A stretch of 64,000 nt of DNA from Actinomadura rudentiformis (GTDB lineage: Bacteria; Actinomycetota; Actinomycetes; Streptosporangiales; Streptosporangiaceae): assembly GCF_008923185.1 (NCBI RefSeq), contig NZ_WBMT01000015.1, forward strand, positions 1-64,000. Direction: 5' to 3'. Shown in pieces: positions 1 to 8,270 of the stretch. Positions within the stretch are counted from its first letter, which is position 1. Every line of letters begins with the position of its first letter. Both the position numbers and the translations under genes were made by a program. The notes beneath the pieces were generated by a model. It did no database searches. It worked only from the letters and a program-made list of their open reading frames with translations, and had not been told where the DNA came from.

Positions 1-517
1 CGGGACCGCCGGGGCCGCGACCGTTGGGCGCGCCGCCCAGCCTGCCGGGGCCTCCGGTGCGGGGAGCACCAGGACGCGGCGGGGCCTCGGCGCGCGATGC
101 CGCACCGGCGCCTGCGGCAGCACCGGCACCCGCGCCCGCGCGTGCCGGGGCTCCTGGGGCGCCAGGGCGTCCGGGGGCTCCGGGCCGACCGTTGCCATTG
201 GGTCCAGAGCGTGTGCCGTTGGGTCCAGAGCGCGCTGCGCCGCCGGGACGGCCGATGCCGTTCGGCTGCCCGGAACCGTTGGGGCCGCCGGGACGTCCGG
301 CCGGGGCACCGGGGCGACCGGGGGCGCCGGGGGCACCGGGTCGGCCGGGACCGTCGGGACCGGCGGCCGCGCCGCGGGGGCCGGGGCGTCCGGGCATGGC
401 AGAGGACTGGGGGGCTCCCGGCCGGGCGGGGACGCCTGGCTGGCCGGGGCGGGGATTCTGCTGCCCGCCCGGCCGCGGCGACCCGGGTTCTGGTCGGGGC
501 TGGCTTGGATTACTCAC
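1..517 (-). CDS. Pro/Gly-rich N-terminus of a probable penicillin-binding protein (partial)
   Basis: An open frame runs leftward from a GTG at 517-515 to the window edge with no stop (172 codons). A GAGG lies a few bases upstream of the GTG. The product starts VSNPSQPRPEPGSPRPGGQQ and continues as a disordered Pro/Gly/Arg/Ala tail. Only this tail is in the window, so no catalytic domain is seen. Actinobacterial bifunctional PBPs carry such cytoplasmic tails, and the gene next to DUF5318, PadR and ino1 in related genomes is a transglycosylase/transpeptidase; the product call is therefore synteny-based inference. The opposite strand is also open here because of the GC bias and is not favoured. 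Confidence 0.55.
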   Translation of the reverse strand, partial: MSNPSQPRPEPGSPRPGGQQNPRPGQPGVPARPGAPQSSAMPGRPGPRGAAAGPDGPGRPGAPGAPGRPGAPAGRPGGPNGSGQPNGIGRPGGAARSGPNGTRSGPNGNGRPGAPGRPGAPGAPARAGAGAGAAAGAGAASRAEAPPRPGAPRTGGPGRLGGAPNGRGPGGP

Positions 518-653
518 GCGACCTCATCAACGGGGGTAACGGCTGGTGCGTCGTCCGAAGAGTACTGTGCAGGCTGGTGAGCGGGTGACGGCCGTGCACG
601 GTTATGACGCCCTGACATGGGCCGTCCTCGCTGGTTGCGAGGCCGCCTGGGAG

Positions 654-1037
654 CTATCCCCGCTGGCTGCGGGGTTCCTGCCCATGGCCGAGGACGTATG
701 ACACCGACAGGTGATTCCAGGCGCAACCTTGGCACACTTCGACCACATAGACCCTGAATTCTCCGTATTCACGGTCCATGTCGGCAAGATCGGCTGTCGT
801 CTTGACCCTGCCTTCGTAACGGCCCAGTTCGTCTCCGTATACATAGGTGACGTGCGTGAGGCGCTCGCGGCCGCAGACCGGACAGGCCTGATCGGTCGGC
901 TCTCCGTGGTACCTGGCCGCGCGGAGGAGATAGGGGTGGGCGTCGCAGGCGTCGTCCCTGGTCAGTGCACCGGAGCGTAGCTCGGCCAGGGCTGCTCGCT
1001 TCGCGAGGCCGTAGTCCACGACCAGCCTCGGTCTCAT
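654..1037 (-). CDS. DUF5318 family protein
   Basis: A 127-residue protein of unknown function. It has two CxxC-type pairs (CPVCGRE and CQGCAWN) that look like a small zinc ribbon, plus the family-typical blocks PYLLRAARYHGEPTD and YVVEVC. ATG at 1037 is preferred because a GGAG sits 9 nt upstream; an in-frame GTG at 1058 would add seven residues. It lies upstream of, and on the same strand as, the probable PBP gene, with 136 bp between. It is divergent from the PadR gene, so the shared spacer holds both promoters. Function is not known; family assignment is fairly secure. Confidence 0.8.
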   Translation of the reverse strand: MRPRLVVDYGLAKRAALAELRSGALTRDDACDAHPYLLRAARYHGEPTDQACPVCGRERLTHVTYVYGDELGRYEGRVKTTADLADMDREYGEFRVYVVEVCQGCAWNHLSVSYVLGHGQEPRSQRG

Positions 1038-1176
1038 GGGCGGTTGCTCCGACCCCACATGCCAGCAGGGTACGACCCGGATCCCGCCTTTGGAAGATCA
1101 CGTAGAGGCCGCGGACGAGCACGGAGCAGCATCGGTCCCCGCGCGACTTGCGGGGACGGGCGCCGGTACGTATCTT

Positions 1177-1216
1177 TCAGATGTATCGAGTCGATACATT
1201 CGCTCGATACATCTGA
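1177..1216. promoter_or_regulatory. Large palindromic operator upstream of padR
   Basis: TCAGATGTATCGAG (1177-1190) and CTCGATACATCTGA (1203-1216) form a perfect 14-bp inverted repeat with a 12-bp centre. Nested inside is a second perfect palindrome, ATGTATCGAGTCGATACAT (1181-1199), and TCGATACAT occurs again at 1204-1212. ATGT/ACAT half-sites are typical of PadR operators. The element lies 30 bp upstream of the padR start in the divergent spacer with DUF5318. Autoregulation by the adjacent PadR protein, possibly extending to DUF5318, is inferred. Confidence 0.8.
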
Positions 1217-1245
1217 CTGAGACATCGGCTCTCCGGGAGTGGAAC

Positions 1246-1890
1246 ATGAGCAGTAGGAAGGGACAAGGCGTGCTCGAGCTCGCCGTGCTCGGCCTGCTGC
1301 ACGAGTCCCCGATGCACGGATACGAGCTGCGCAAGCGGCTCAACACCCTGCTGGGCATGTTCCGCGCCTTCTCGTACGGCTCGCTCTACCCGTGCCTCAA
1401 GCAGCTCCTCTCCAATGGGCTGATCATGGAGGACCGGTCGGAGCAGAACGTGCCGCTGGCGCTCCAGAGCCGCCGCTCGAAGATCGTCTACAAGCTCACG
1501 GCCGAGGGCAAGGAGCGGCTGCAGGAGCTCCTGACCGAGGCCGGCCCGGCGTCGTGGGAGGACGAGGGGTTCGGCGTGCACTTCGCCTTCTTCTCGCACA
1601 CCCGCGCCGACGTCCGGCTGCGGATCCTGGAAGGCCGGCGCAGCCGGCTGGAGGAACGCCTGGAAGGCGTGCGCGCCGCGCTGGCGCGGACCCGTGAGCG
1701 GGTGGACAGCTACACCCTCGAGCTCCAGAACCACGGGCTCGAGTCCGTCGAACGCGAGGTCAGATGGCTCAACGAGCTCATCGGGCGCGAGCGGGCGGAG
1801 CAGCAACAGCAAGCACAGCAAGAGCAAGAGCAAGAGCAAGCACAGACTTCGAATACGACTCAGGACATGCCTCGGGAGACGGGCCGCTGA
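1246..1890 (+). CDS. PadR family transcriptional regulator
   Basis: A 214-residue PadR-type winged-helix repressor. Residues ~8-85 hold the family motif (VLELAVLGLLHESPMHGYEL, then FSYGSLYPCLKQL) and a wing ending in YKLTAEGKERL. The rest is a helical, coiled-coil dimerisation region rich in Arg/Glu, with a Gln/Glu low-complexity tail. ATG 1246 (MSSRKGQG) is chosen because it has GGGAG upstream and matches where PadR homology begins; the frame is open further upstream through the operator. The gene precedes ino1 by 72 bp on the same strand. It probably represses itself through the palindrome at 1177-1216 and may act on ino1. Confidence 0.93.
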   Translation: MSSRKGQGVLELAVLGLLHESPMHGYELRKRLNTLLGMFRAFSYGSLYPCLKQLLSNGLIMEDRSEQNVPLALQSRRSKIVYKLTAEGKERLQELLTEAGPASWEDEGFGVHFAFFSHTRADVRLRILEGRRSRLEERLEGVRAALARTRERVDSYTLELQNHGLESVEREVRWLNELIGRERAEQQQQAQQEQEQEQAQTSNTTQDMPRETGR

Positions 1891-1962
1891 TCGCGGTTCC
1901 GCGCCCCCTCGGGGTCGGGTGAAACACACCACATGTTCCGTAAGAGAGAATGGAGCAACCGG

Positions 1963-3042
1963 ATGGGTTCGGTGCGCGTAGCCATCGTGGGTGTGGGCAA
2001 CTGCGCCTCTTCGCTCGTCCAGGGTGTCGAGTTCTACAAGGACGCGGCGCCCGAGACGCGAGTCCCCGGCCTGATGCATGTTCAGTTCGGCGACTACCAC
2101 GTCGGTGACGTGGAGTTCGTCGCGGCCTTCGACGTGGACGCCAAGAAGGTCGGCATGGACCTGTCGGAGGCCATCCACGCCAGCGAGAACAACACCATCA
2201 AGTTCGCCGACGTCCCGCCGACCGGCATCATCGTCCAGCGCGGCCACACCTTCGACGGCCTCGGCGAGTACTACCTCGACATGGTCGAGGAATCCGACGC
2301 CCAGCCGGTCGACGTCGTGCAGGCGCTCAAGGACGCCCAGGTCGACGTGCTGGTGTCGTACCTGCCGGTGGGCTCGGAAGAGGCCGACCGCTTCTACGCC
2401 CAGTGCGCCATCGACGCCAAGGTCGCCTTCGTGAACGCCCTGCCGGTGTTCATCGCCAGCGACCCCGAGTGGGCCCAGAAGTTCACCGACGCCGGTGTCC
2501 CGATCGTCGGCGACGACATCAAGTCCCAGGTCGGCGCGACCATCACGCACCGCGTGATGGCCAAGCTGTTCGAAGACCGCGGCGTCGAGCTGCTGCGCAC
2601 GTACCAGCTCAACTTCGGCGGCAACATGGACTTCATGAACATGCTGGAGCGCAAGCGCCTGCAGTCCAAGAAGATCTCCAAGACCCAGTCGGTCACGTCC
2701 CAGATCCCGCACGAGATGGCCAAGGCCGACGTGCACATCGGCCCGTCCGACCACGTGCCGTGGCTGGACGACCGCAAGTGGGCCTACGTCCGCCTGGAGG
2801 GCAAGTCCTTCGGTGACACGCCGCTCAACCTGGAGTACAAGCTCGAGGTCTGGGACTCCCCCAACTCGGCCGGCGTCATCATCGACGCGGTCCGCGCCGC
2901 CAAGATCGCCAAGGACCGCGGCATCGGCGGCCCGATCCTGTCGGCCAGCTCCTACTTCATGAAGTCGCCGCCCGAGCAGTACAACGACGACCAGGCCCGC
3001 GAGGCCGTCGAGGCCTTCATCCGCGGCGACGTCGAGCGCTGA
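1963..3042 (+). CDS. ino1: Inositol-3-phosphate synthase
   Basis: Converts glucose-6-phosphate to 1D-myo-inositol-3-phosphate, the entry to phosphatidylinositol and mycothiol in Actinobacteria. The 359-residue product is the usual length for the short actinobacterial form. It begins MGSVRVAIVGVGNCASS, an NAD-binding Rossmann glycine loop, and contains GDDIKSQVGATITHR and LNFGGNMDFMN, characteristic of the family. ATG 1963 has GGAG 7 nt upstream; an in-frame ATG at 1933 would add ten residues and lacks support. The gene follows padR and is closed by the strong hairpin at 3137-3173. Confidence 0.97.
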   Translation: MGSVRVAIVGVGNCASSLVQGVEFYKDAAPETRVPGLMHVQFGDYHVGDVEFVAAFDVDAKKVGMDLSEAIHASENNTIKFADVPPTGIIVQRGHTFDGLGEYYLDMVEESDAQPVDVVQALKDAQVDVLVSYLPVGSEEADRFYAQCAIDAKVAFVNALPVFIASDPEWAQKFTDAGVPIVGDDIKSQVGATITHRVMAKLFEDRGVELLRTYQLNFGGNMDFMNMLERKRLQSKKISKTQSVTSQIPHEMAKADVHIGPSDHVPWLDDRKWAYVRLEGKSFGDTPLNLEYKLEVWDSPNSAGVIIDAVRAAKIAKDRGIGGPILSASSYFMKSPPEQYNDDQAREAVEAFIRGDVER

Positions 3043-3105
3043 GGCCGAGCACCGGCATCGAAGGCCGACGTCGAGCACCGACGTCGAAGGCTGACGTGGA
3101 GCGCT
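3043..3105 (+). repeat. Degenerate copies of the ino1 3' end
   Basis: After the ino1 stop the sequence repeats variants of GACGTCGAGCGCTGA: GCCGAGCACCGGCATCGA, GACGTCGAGCACCGACGTCG and GACGTGGAGCGCTGACTGA. The last 20 bases of ino1 thus appear reduplicated two to three times beyond the stop codon, probably by slippage. Confidence 0.6.
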
Positions 3106-3136
3106 GACTGAGAGCCTGGTCACAAAGATCGCTCAG

Positions 3137-3173
3137 GGACGCCCTGACAGTGGACATCACTGTCAGGGCGTCC
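3137..3173 (+). terminator. Rho-independent terminator of ino1
   Basis: GGACGCCCTGACAGTG (3137-3152) pairs perfectly with CACTGTCAGGGCGTCC (3158-3173) around a 5-nt loop, followed by TTACTTC. It is a 16-bp stem 95 bp past the ino1 stop. Confidence 0.9.
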
Positions 3174-3275
3174 TTACTTCTATAGGGAAATGGTGATGTA
3201 GCGGCCGTTGTCACGCTCTGGCCCTACTCTGGCACCGCTAGTGATGGCCGTTGCCGGTCGGTCGGTGGAGGGACG

Positions 3276-5060
3276 ATGGCACGCGAGGCACTGAGGGCGA
3301 CCGCGGGGCTCGTAGGGCTCACGATGGGGCTGACCGCGTGCGGGGGCGGCGGCGACTCCGGTGGCCCGACCGCCGGCCCGCCGAGGAACGGCGGCACGCT
3401 CCGGGTCATCGGGTCGTCCGACGTGGAGCACCTCGACACCGCCAGCGCCAACAGCACCGGCTCGTACGGCCTCAACCGCACGTACGCGCGGACCCTCTTC
3501 GGTACCCGGGCCGCCAACGACTTCAAAGAGACCGTGCCGGTGCAGGCCGACGTCGCGGCCAAGCTGCCGAGCAGGGAGAACGGCGGCATCAGCAAGGACG
3601 GCCGCACGTACACGGTCAAACTCCGCAAGGGCGTCCAGTGGAACACCCGTCCCCCGCGCCCGGTCGTCGCCGCCGACTTCGTCCGCGGGTTCGAGCGGCT
3701 GTGCAATCCCGCCTCCCCGGCGGGCGGCATCGGCTACTACACCTCCACGATCCGCGGGATGAAGGACTACTGCCGCGGCTTCGCCAAGGTGAACGCGAAG
3801 GACCCCGCCGCCATCGCCGCGTACCAGAACGAGCACGCGATCCCCGGCGTCCAGGCCAAGGGCGACGACACCCTCGTCTTCAGGCTGCGGCAACCGGCGA
3901 GCGACTTCCTCAACCTGCTGACGTTGCAGTTCACCGCCGCGGCGCCCAAGGAGTACGACAAGTACGTGCCGGACAGCCCCGAGTTCCGGCAGCACACCAT
4001 CTCCAACGGCCCGTACCAGATCACCTCCTACAAGCCCGGTCTCTCGTACGTGCTGAGCCACAACCCGGCCTGGCGGCAGGAGACCGACCCGCTGCGCGAA
4101 CGCCATGTCGACAAGATCCAGCTCACTCTCGGACAGGACTCGGCAGACGCCGTCCAGCAACAACTCGAACAGGGCACCGCCGACCTTTCCTGGGACCAGC
4201 CGGTGCCGGTCACCGCGATCGCACGGCTGCGCCGGGACCGGGACGAACGCTTCAACATCCGCGACACCCCCAGCAGCAGCCCGTACCTGGTCTTCAACAC
4301 GCGCGGCAGGACGGGCGGCGGCGCGCTGGCCAGGCGCGAGGTACGGCAGGCGCTGCAGTACGCGGTCGACCGGACGGCGCTCATCAAAATCGTCGGTGGC
4401 CCGGAGGTGGCCGAGCCGCTGCACACGATCATCCCGCCGGGGAACGCCGGTCACTTCGCCTCCAACCGTTACGCCACGGCAGGCGAAAGCGGTGACCCGG
4501 CCAGATGCCGCCTGCTGCTCGCCAAAGCAAAGGCGCCGAAGGATCTGACCCTGAACTTCCCGTACCGGATCCAGGGCACCCACAAACGCATCGCCGAGTC
4601 CATCAAGGAGAACTTCGGCGCCTGCGGAGTGAAGGCCAAGCTCATCCCTGACACTGGCGGCAACTACTACGGCGAGACGCTCGCCGACCCGGCCAAGGCC
4701 CGAGAGGGCGTATGGGACATCGCCGCCCCTGGCTGGACGCCCGACTGGTACGGCAACAACGGTCGTTCCCTCATCCAGCCGCTGTTCGACGGCCGGACCT
4801 ACGGGCCGAACTCCACCAACTTCGGAGGCTACGACAACCCGCAGGTGAACGCCCTCATCGACAGCGCCCTCACCGCACCGGACCAGGGCCGCGCCGCCGG
4901 TTACTGGCAGCTCGCCGATCAGAAGATCATGGAGGACGCGGCCGTCATCCCGCTGCTCAACCGATCCCTCCCGATCTTCCACTCCGCCCGTGTCCAGGGC
5001 GCCCGGTACCTCCCCACCGCCACCGGCTACGACTACACCCGCCTCTGGCTGTCCCGCTGA
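3276..5060 (+). CDS. ABC transporter substrate-binding lipoprotein (family 5)
   Basis: A 594-residue extracellular solute-binding protein of the oligopeptide/dipeptide type (SBP_bac_5). The N-terminus is a lipoprotein signal with lipobox LTAC, Cys at residue 22, followed by a Gly/Ser linker. The mature part has GGTLRVIG near the start, YTVKLRKGVQWN and VVAADFVRGFERL, typical of family 5. The start has a strong GGAGGG Shine-Dalgarno. No permease or ATPase gene adjoins it, so it is an orphan that may share a transporter encoded elsewhere; the ligand cannot be inferred. Confidence 0.93.
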   Translation: MAREALRATAGLVGLTMGLTACGGGGDSGGPTAGPPRNGGTLRVIGSSDVEHLDTASANSTGSYGLNRTYARTLFGTRAANDFKETVPVQADVAAKLPSRENGGISKDGRTYTVKLRKGVQWNTRPPRPVVAADFVRGFERLCNPASPAGGIGYYTSTIRGMKDYCRGFAKVNAKDPAAIAAYQNEHAIPGVQAKGDDTLVFRLRQPASDFLNLLTLQFTAAAPKEYDKYVPDSPEFRQHTISNGPYQITSYKPGLSYVLSHNPAWRQETDPLRERHVDKIQLTLGQDSADAVQQQLEQGTADLSWDQPVPVTAIARLRRDRDERFNIRDTPSSSPYLVFNTRGRTGGGALARREVRQALQYAVDRTALIKIVGGPEVAEPLHTIIPPGNAGHFASNRYATAGESGDPARCRLLLAKAKAPKDLTLNFPYRIQGTHKRIAESIKENFGACGVKAKLIPDTGGNYYGETLADPAKAREGVWDIAAPGWTPDWYGNNGRSLIQPLFDGRTYGPNSTNFGGYDNPQVNALIDSALTAPDQGRAAGYWQLADQKIMEDAAVIPLLNRSLPIFHSARVQGARYLPTATGYDYTRLWLSR

Positions 5061-5099
5061 CGTAACCCAGATCACCACCACCGCACGTTGCGGAATCCG

Positions 5100-5124
5100 A
5101 TCCTGGATATCTAATATCCAGGAT
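5100..5124. promoter_or_regulatory. Palindromic operator upstream of the Rid-family gene
   Basis: ATCCTGGATAT and ATATCCAGGAT form a perfect 11-bp inverted repeat separated by CTA. It ends 28 bp before the start of the downstream gene, a usual position for a repressor site over a promoter. The sequence is AT-rich for this genome and resembles GntR- or MarR-type sites, but no such regulator is adjacent. Confidence 0.65.
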
Positions 5125-5152
5125 ACTTCCTCAGAGAGCAAAGGCGGACAGA

Positions 5153-5548
5153 GTGGCGCACAACATCCTCAACCCGAGCGAGCTGCATGACCCGGTGCGC
5201 TTCGGCTACAGCCACGTCGCCGAAACCTCCGGCGACCTCGTGTTCATCGCCGGCCAGTACGCGTCCGACGGGAACGGCGAGGTCCCCACTGACGACTTCG
5301 CCGAGCAGGTCGCGTTGTCCCTCGCCAACCTGCGTACCGCACTCCGTTCCGTGGATCTGGACTTCGAGCACGTCGTCCAGCTCCGCACGTACATCGTCGA
5401 CCACGATCTCGCCAAGCTTGAGATCCTCGGCCGCCGGATCGGAGAGATCTGGAGCGCCAAGCCCCCGACCCAGACCCTGAACGGCGTCGCCGCCCTGGCC
5501 CTCCCCGCCATGAAGTTCGAAATCGACGCCGTCGCCGCCCGACCCTGA
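5153..5548 (+). CDS. Rid (YjgF/YER057c/UK114) family protein
   Basis: A 131-residue single-domain Rid protein. Visible family features are LVFIAGQYASDGNGE, the helix with VALSLANLRTALRS, LRTYIVDHD and a C-terminal beta strand MKFEIDAVAA. True RidA enzymes, which hydrolyse enamine/imine intermediates, have an essential Arg in the CVEVARLP segment; here that stretch reads NGVAALALP, with no Arg, so imine deaminase activity should not be assumed and a non-RidA Rid subfamily is more likely. The GTG start has AAAGGCGG upstream. It lies just after the palindrome at 5100-5124. Confidence 0.85.
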   Translation: MAHNILNPSELHDPVRFGYSHVAETSGDLVFIAGQYASDGNGEVPTDDFAEQVALSLANLRTALRSVDLDFEHVVQLRTYIVDHDLAKLEILGRRIGEIWSAKPPTQTLNGVAALALPAMKFEIDAVAARP

Positions 5549-5585
5549 CCACCACGCCAGGAGCCCCGGCCACCACGCCGGGAGC
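5549..5585 (+). repeat. Short direct repeat, 16 bp x 2
   Basis: CCACCACGCCAGGAGC at 5549-5564 recurs as CCACCACGCCGGGAGC at 5570-5585 (15 of 16 identical), filling most of the gap between the Rid gene and the MFS gene. Confidence 0.7.
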
Positions 5586-5613
5586 ATGGAGGGAGTGCGC
5601 GTAGGGTGATCTG

Positions 5614-6909
5614 ATGAGGGCGAGCGAGCTGCGAGTGATCCTGCGTGGGCGGGATTTCCGGCGGCTGTACGCCACGCGCCTGATCTCGCAGCTCACCGAC
5701 GGCGTCTTCCAGGTGGCGCTGGCCGGGTGGGTGTTCTTCTCGCCCGAACGGCAGACCTCGGCGGGCAAGGCGGCCGCCGCGTTCGCCGTGACCTTGCTGC
5801 CCTACTCGGCGCTCGGCCCGTTCGCCGGGGTCTTCATCGACCGGTGGCAGCGGCGCCAAATTCTGGTGTGGGCGCCGATCCTGCGGGCACTGATGGTGAT
5901 CGCGGTCGCCTCCCTGGTGGCCTTCGGGAGTGACGGCGTCCTCTTCTTCCTGGGCGTGCTGCTCGTCCTGGGGATCAATCGGTTCTTTCTGGCGGCCTTG
6001 TCCACCGCGCTTCCGCACGTCGTACGCCGCGAGCATCTGGTGACCGCCAACGCGTTCGCGGTCACCTCGGGGACGATCGTGGCGTTCGTCGGTGCCGGTG
6101 TCGGCTATCTGCTGCGGCAGGTGTTCGGCGCGGGTCATGCCGGCACCGCGCTGATCCTGCTCTGCGCGGCCGGGCTCTTCCTGCTGGCGGGAGCCGTCGC
6201 GACGAGCCTGCCGCGCCGGTTGCTCGGCCCTCACCTGGAGGAGGCCGCGGCGCAGACGCGAGACGCACTGGGGAACGTCCTGCACGGCCTCGTGGACGGA
6301 GCCAGGCACATCCGGGGACGGCCGTCGGCGGCCCTGGCGCTCGGCGCGATCTCGTTCCACCGGTTCATGTACGGCGTCATCCTGATCATGACACTGCTGC
6401 TCTGCCGCAACCACTTCACCACGGACGCCGACGCCGGTCTCGACAAGTTCGCGCTGATGCTCGGAGTCTCCGGGGCCGGCTATTTCGCGGCGGCGGTGAT
6501 CACTCCACCGGTCGTCCGGCGCATCAGCAAGCAGCTCTGGATCGCCTGGCTGCTGGGCGGTGGCGCGGGCGCCCTGCTGGCGTTCGGCATGCCGTTCACC
6601 GAGCCTGCCTGGGCGGCCGGAGCCTTCGCACTGGGTGTGGTGTCGCAGGGGGTCAAGCTCTGCGTCGACACGATCCTTCAGGAGACGATCGACGACGCCT
6701 ACCGGGGCAGGGTGTTCGCCGTCTACGACATGCTCTTCAACGCCACGTTCGCTGCGGCGGCAGCGGCGGCGGCCACCTGGCTCCCGTCCGACGGCGTCTC
6801 GTACCCGACTCTGGGCCTGGTCATCGTCACCTACGCCCTGGGCGCCGTCGCCTACCGGACGGCGACCACCCGCATCACCCGCCATCCGCTGGGGTCATCG
6901 GTCACCTGA
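5614..6909 (+). CDS. MFS transporter
   Basis: A 431-residue integral membrane protein of the major facilitator type. It opens with RDFRRLYATRLISQLTDGVFQVALAGWV, common in multidrug-like MFS of Actinobacteria, and keeps the loop 2-3 motif GVFIDRWQRRQ. About twelve hydrophobic spans are visible, with a hydrophilic central loop around residues 200-240. The start has only a weak AGGGTG upstream. It converges on bioA. The substrate cannot be told. Confidence 0.9.
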   Translation: MRASELRVILRGRDFRRLYATRLISQLTDGVFQVALAGWVFFSPERQTSAGKAAAAFAVTLLPYSALGPFAGVFIDRWQRRQILVWAPILRALMVIAVASLVAFGSDGVLFFLGVLLVLGINRFFLAALSTALPHVVRREHLVTANAFAVTSGTIVAFVGAGVGYLLRQVFGAGHAGTALILLCAAGLFLLAGAVATSLPRRLLGPHLEEAAAQTRDALGNVLHGLVDGARHIRGRPSAALALGAISFHRFMYGVILIMTLLLCRNHFTTDADAGLDKFALMLGVSGAGYFAAAVITPPVVRRISKQLWIAWLLGGGAGALLAFGMPFTEPAWAAGAFALGVVSQGVKLCVDTILQETIDDAYRGRVFAVYDMLFNATFAAAAAAAATWLPSDGVSYPTLGLVIVTYALGAVAYRTATTRITRHPLGSSVT

Positions 6910-6930
6910 GGCGTCCCCGCCCCGGCGCAC

Positions 6931-6953
6931 GCCAAGCCGCAACGCGGTTTGGG
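6931..6953. terminator. Hairpin between convergent MFS and bioA genes
   Basis: CCAAGCCGC and GCGGTTTGG pair around AAC (one G-U), in the 47-bp gap between two convergent genes. There is no clear U-tract, so it may serve both strands weakly. Confidence 0.5.
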
Positions 6954-6956
6954 CGC

Positions 6957-8270
6957 TCAGAGAGATTCGGCGGCGGCGTACATGGCCTCGGTGATGTGGC
7001 CGACCTCGTCCTCGGAGCAGACGTACGGCGGCATCGCGTAGATCAGCTTGCCGAACGGGCGGAGCCATACGCCGTGCTCCATCACGGTCTTCTGGATGGC
7101 GGGAACGTCGACCGGCTCACGTGCCTCGATGACCCCGATCGCGCCCAGCACCCGGACATCGGCGACGCCGGGAAGCTCCCTCGCGTCCTCCAGGCCGGCC
7201 GTGAGCAGGGCCTCGATCGTGTCGACCTCCTCCTGCCAGTCCCGGGAGAGCAGGAGGTCGATGGAGGCGTTCGCGGCGGCGGCCGCCAGGGGGTTGGCCA
7301 TGTAGGTCGGGCCGTGCATGAGCACCCCGGCTTCGCCCGCGGCGATCCCCTCGGCGACCCGGTCCGTGCAGAGCGTCGCGGCCATGGTCATGTAACCGCC
7401 GGTCATGGCCTTCCCGACGCACATGATGTCCGGGGCGACCTCGGCGTGGTCGCAGCCCCAGAGCTCGCCCGTACGGCCGAACCCGGTGGCGATCTCGTCG
7501 AGGATGAGCAGCAGGCCGTGCTCGTCGGCCAGGTCGCGCAGTGCCCGCAGGTATTCGGGCGCGTAGAAGCGCATGCCGCCTGCGCCCTGCGCGATGGGCT
7601 CGGCGATGATCGCGGCCAGCTCGCCCTCGTGGGCGGCCACCAGCTCGGCCAGGCCGCTCAGGTAGGTCTCGTCCGGCTCGGCCTGGTAACCGATCGGGGG
7701 CGCCGGGGCGAACACGTGCTGCGGCAGGACGTCGGCGAAGAGATGGTGCATGCCGTTCACCGGGTCGCAGACGGCCATGTCCCCGAACGTGTCGCCGTGG
7801 TAGCCGCCGCGCACCGTCAGCAGGCGGTGCCGCTCGGGGCGGCGCTGCGAGCGCCAGTACTGCAGCGCCATCTTGATCGCGACCTCAACGGCGACCGAGC
7901 CGGAGTCGGCGAAGAACACCTTGGTGAGGGGTCCCGGGCTGAGGTCGACGAGCTTCTCGGCCAGCCGGATCGCCGTCGGGTGCGTCAGCCCGCCGAACAT
8001 CACGTGCGCCATCTTGCCCAGCTGGCGCGTGACGGCCGCGTTCATCTCCGGGTGGTTGTGGCCGTGGATGGCGGCCCACCAGGACGACATGCCGTCGATC
8101 AGCTCGGTGCCGTCCGCCAAGGTCAGATGCACGCCCGACGCCGAGACCACGAGCTCGGACGGGTAGGCGGCGGGCATCGGCGCGTACGGATGCCACACGT
8201 GCTCGCGGTCGTACGCCAGCAGGCGCTCGGTCTCCTGCGGGCTCATCCGGCCGAGCCTGAGCTGGATCAT
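6957..8270 (-). CDS. bioA: Adenosylmethionine-8-amino-7-oxononanoate aminotransferase
   Basis: A class III PLP-dependent aminotransferase that makes 7,8-diaminopelargonic acid in biotin synthesis. The 437-residue product has WHPYAPM near residues 26-32, GMSSWWAAIHGHNHP (60-74), GGYHGDTFGDM, Asp258 in LILDEIATGFGRTG and the PLP lysine K287 in CVGKAMTGGYM. The start ATG overlaps the cca stop (ATGA), indicating translational coupling. No bioF, bioD or bioB adjoins, so the other biotin genes must lie elsewhere. Confidence 0.95.
   Translation of the reverse strand: MIQLRLGRMSPQETERLLAYDREHVWHPYAPMPAAYPSELVVSASGVHLTLADGTELIDGMSSWWAAIHGHNHPEMNAAVTRQLGKMAHVMFGGLTHPTAIRLAEKLVDLSPGPLTKVFFADSGSVAVEVAIKMALQYWRSQRRPERHRLLTVRGGYHGDTFGDMAVCDPVNGMHHLFADVLPQHVFAPAPPIGYQAEPDETYLSGLAELVAAHEGELAAIIAEPIAQGAGGMRFYAPEYLRALRDLADEHGLLLILDEIATGFGRTGELWGCDHAEVAPDIMCVGKAMTGGYMTMAATLCTDRVAEGIAAGEAGVLMHGPTYMANPLAAAAANASIDLLLSRDWQEEVDTIEALLTAGLEDARELPGVADVRVLGAIGVIEAREPVDVPAIQKTVMEHGVWLRPFGKLIYAMPPYVCSEDEVGHITEAMYAAAESL

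Noticed and set aside
24..539. Plus-strand Gly/Pro-rich frame at the left edge
   Set aside because: The minus strand has a GTG with Shine-Dalgarno, a sensible N-terminus and matching synteny; the plus frame is its shadow.
1918..1935. Fourth parS near ino1 (GTGAAACACACCACATGTTCC)
   Set aside because: Only one GTGAAACA arm is present; the other arm does not match, so not a parS site.
1177..3123. 648-codon open frame antisense to padR and ino1
   Set aside because: Mirror of high-GC coding sequence; no family resemblance and no start with a Shine-Dalgarno. Same for the long antisense frames over 3180-5141, 5206-6885, 13859-15511 and 52123-54750.
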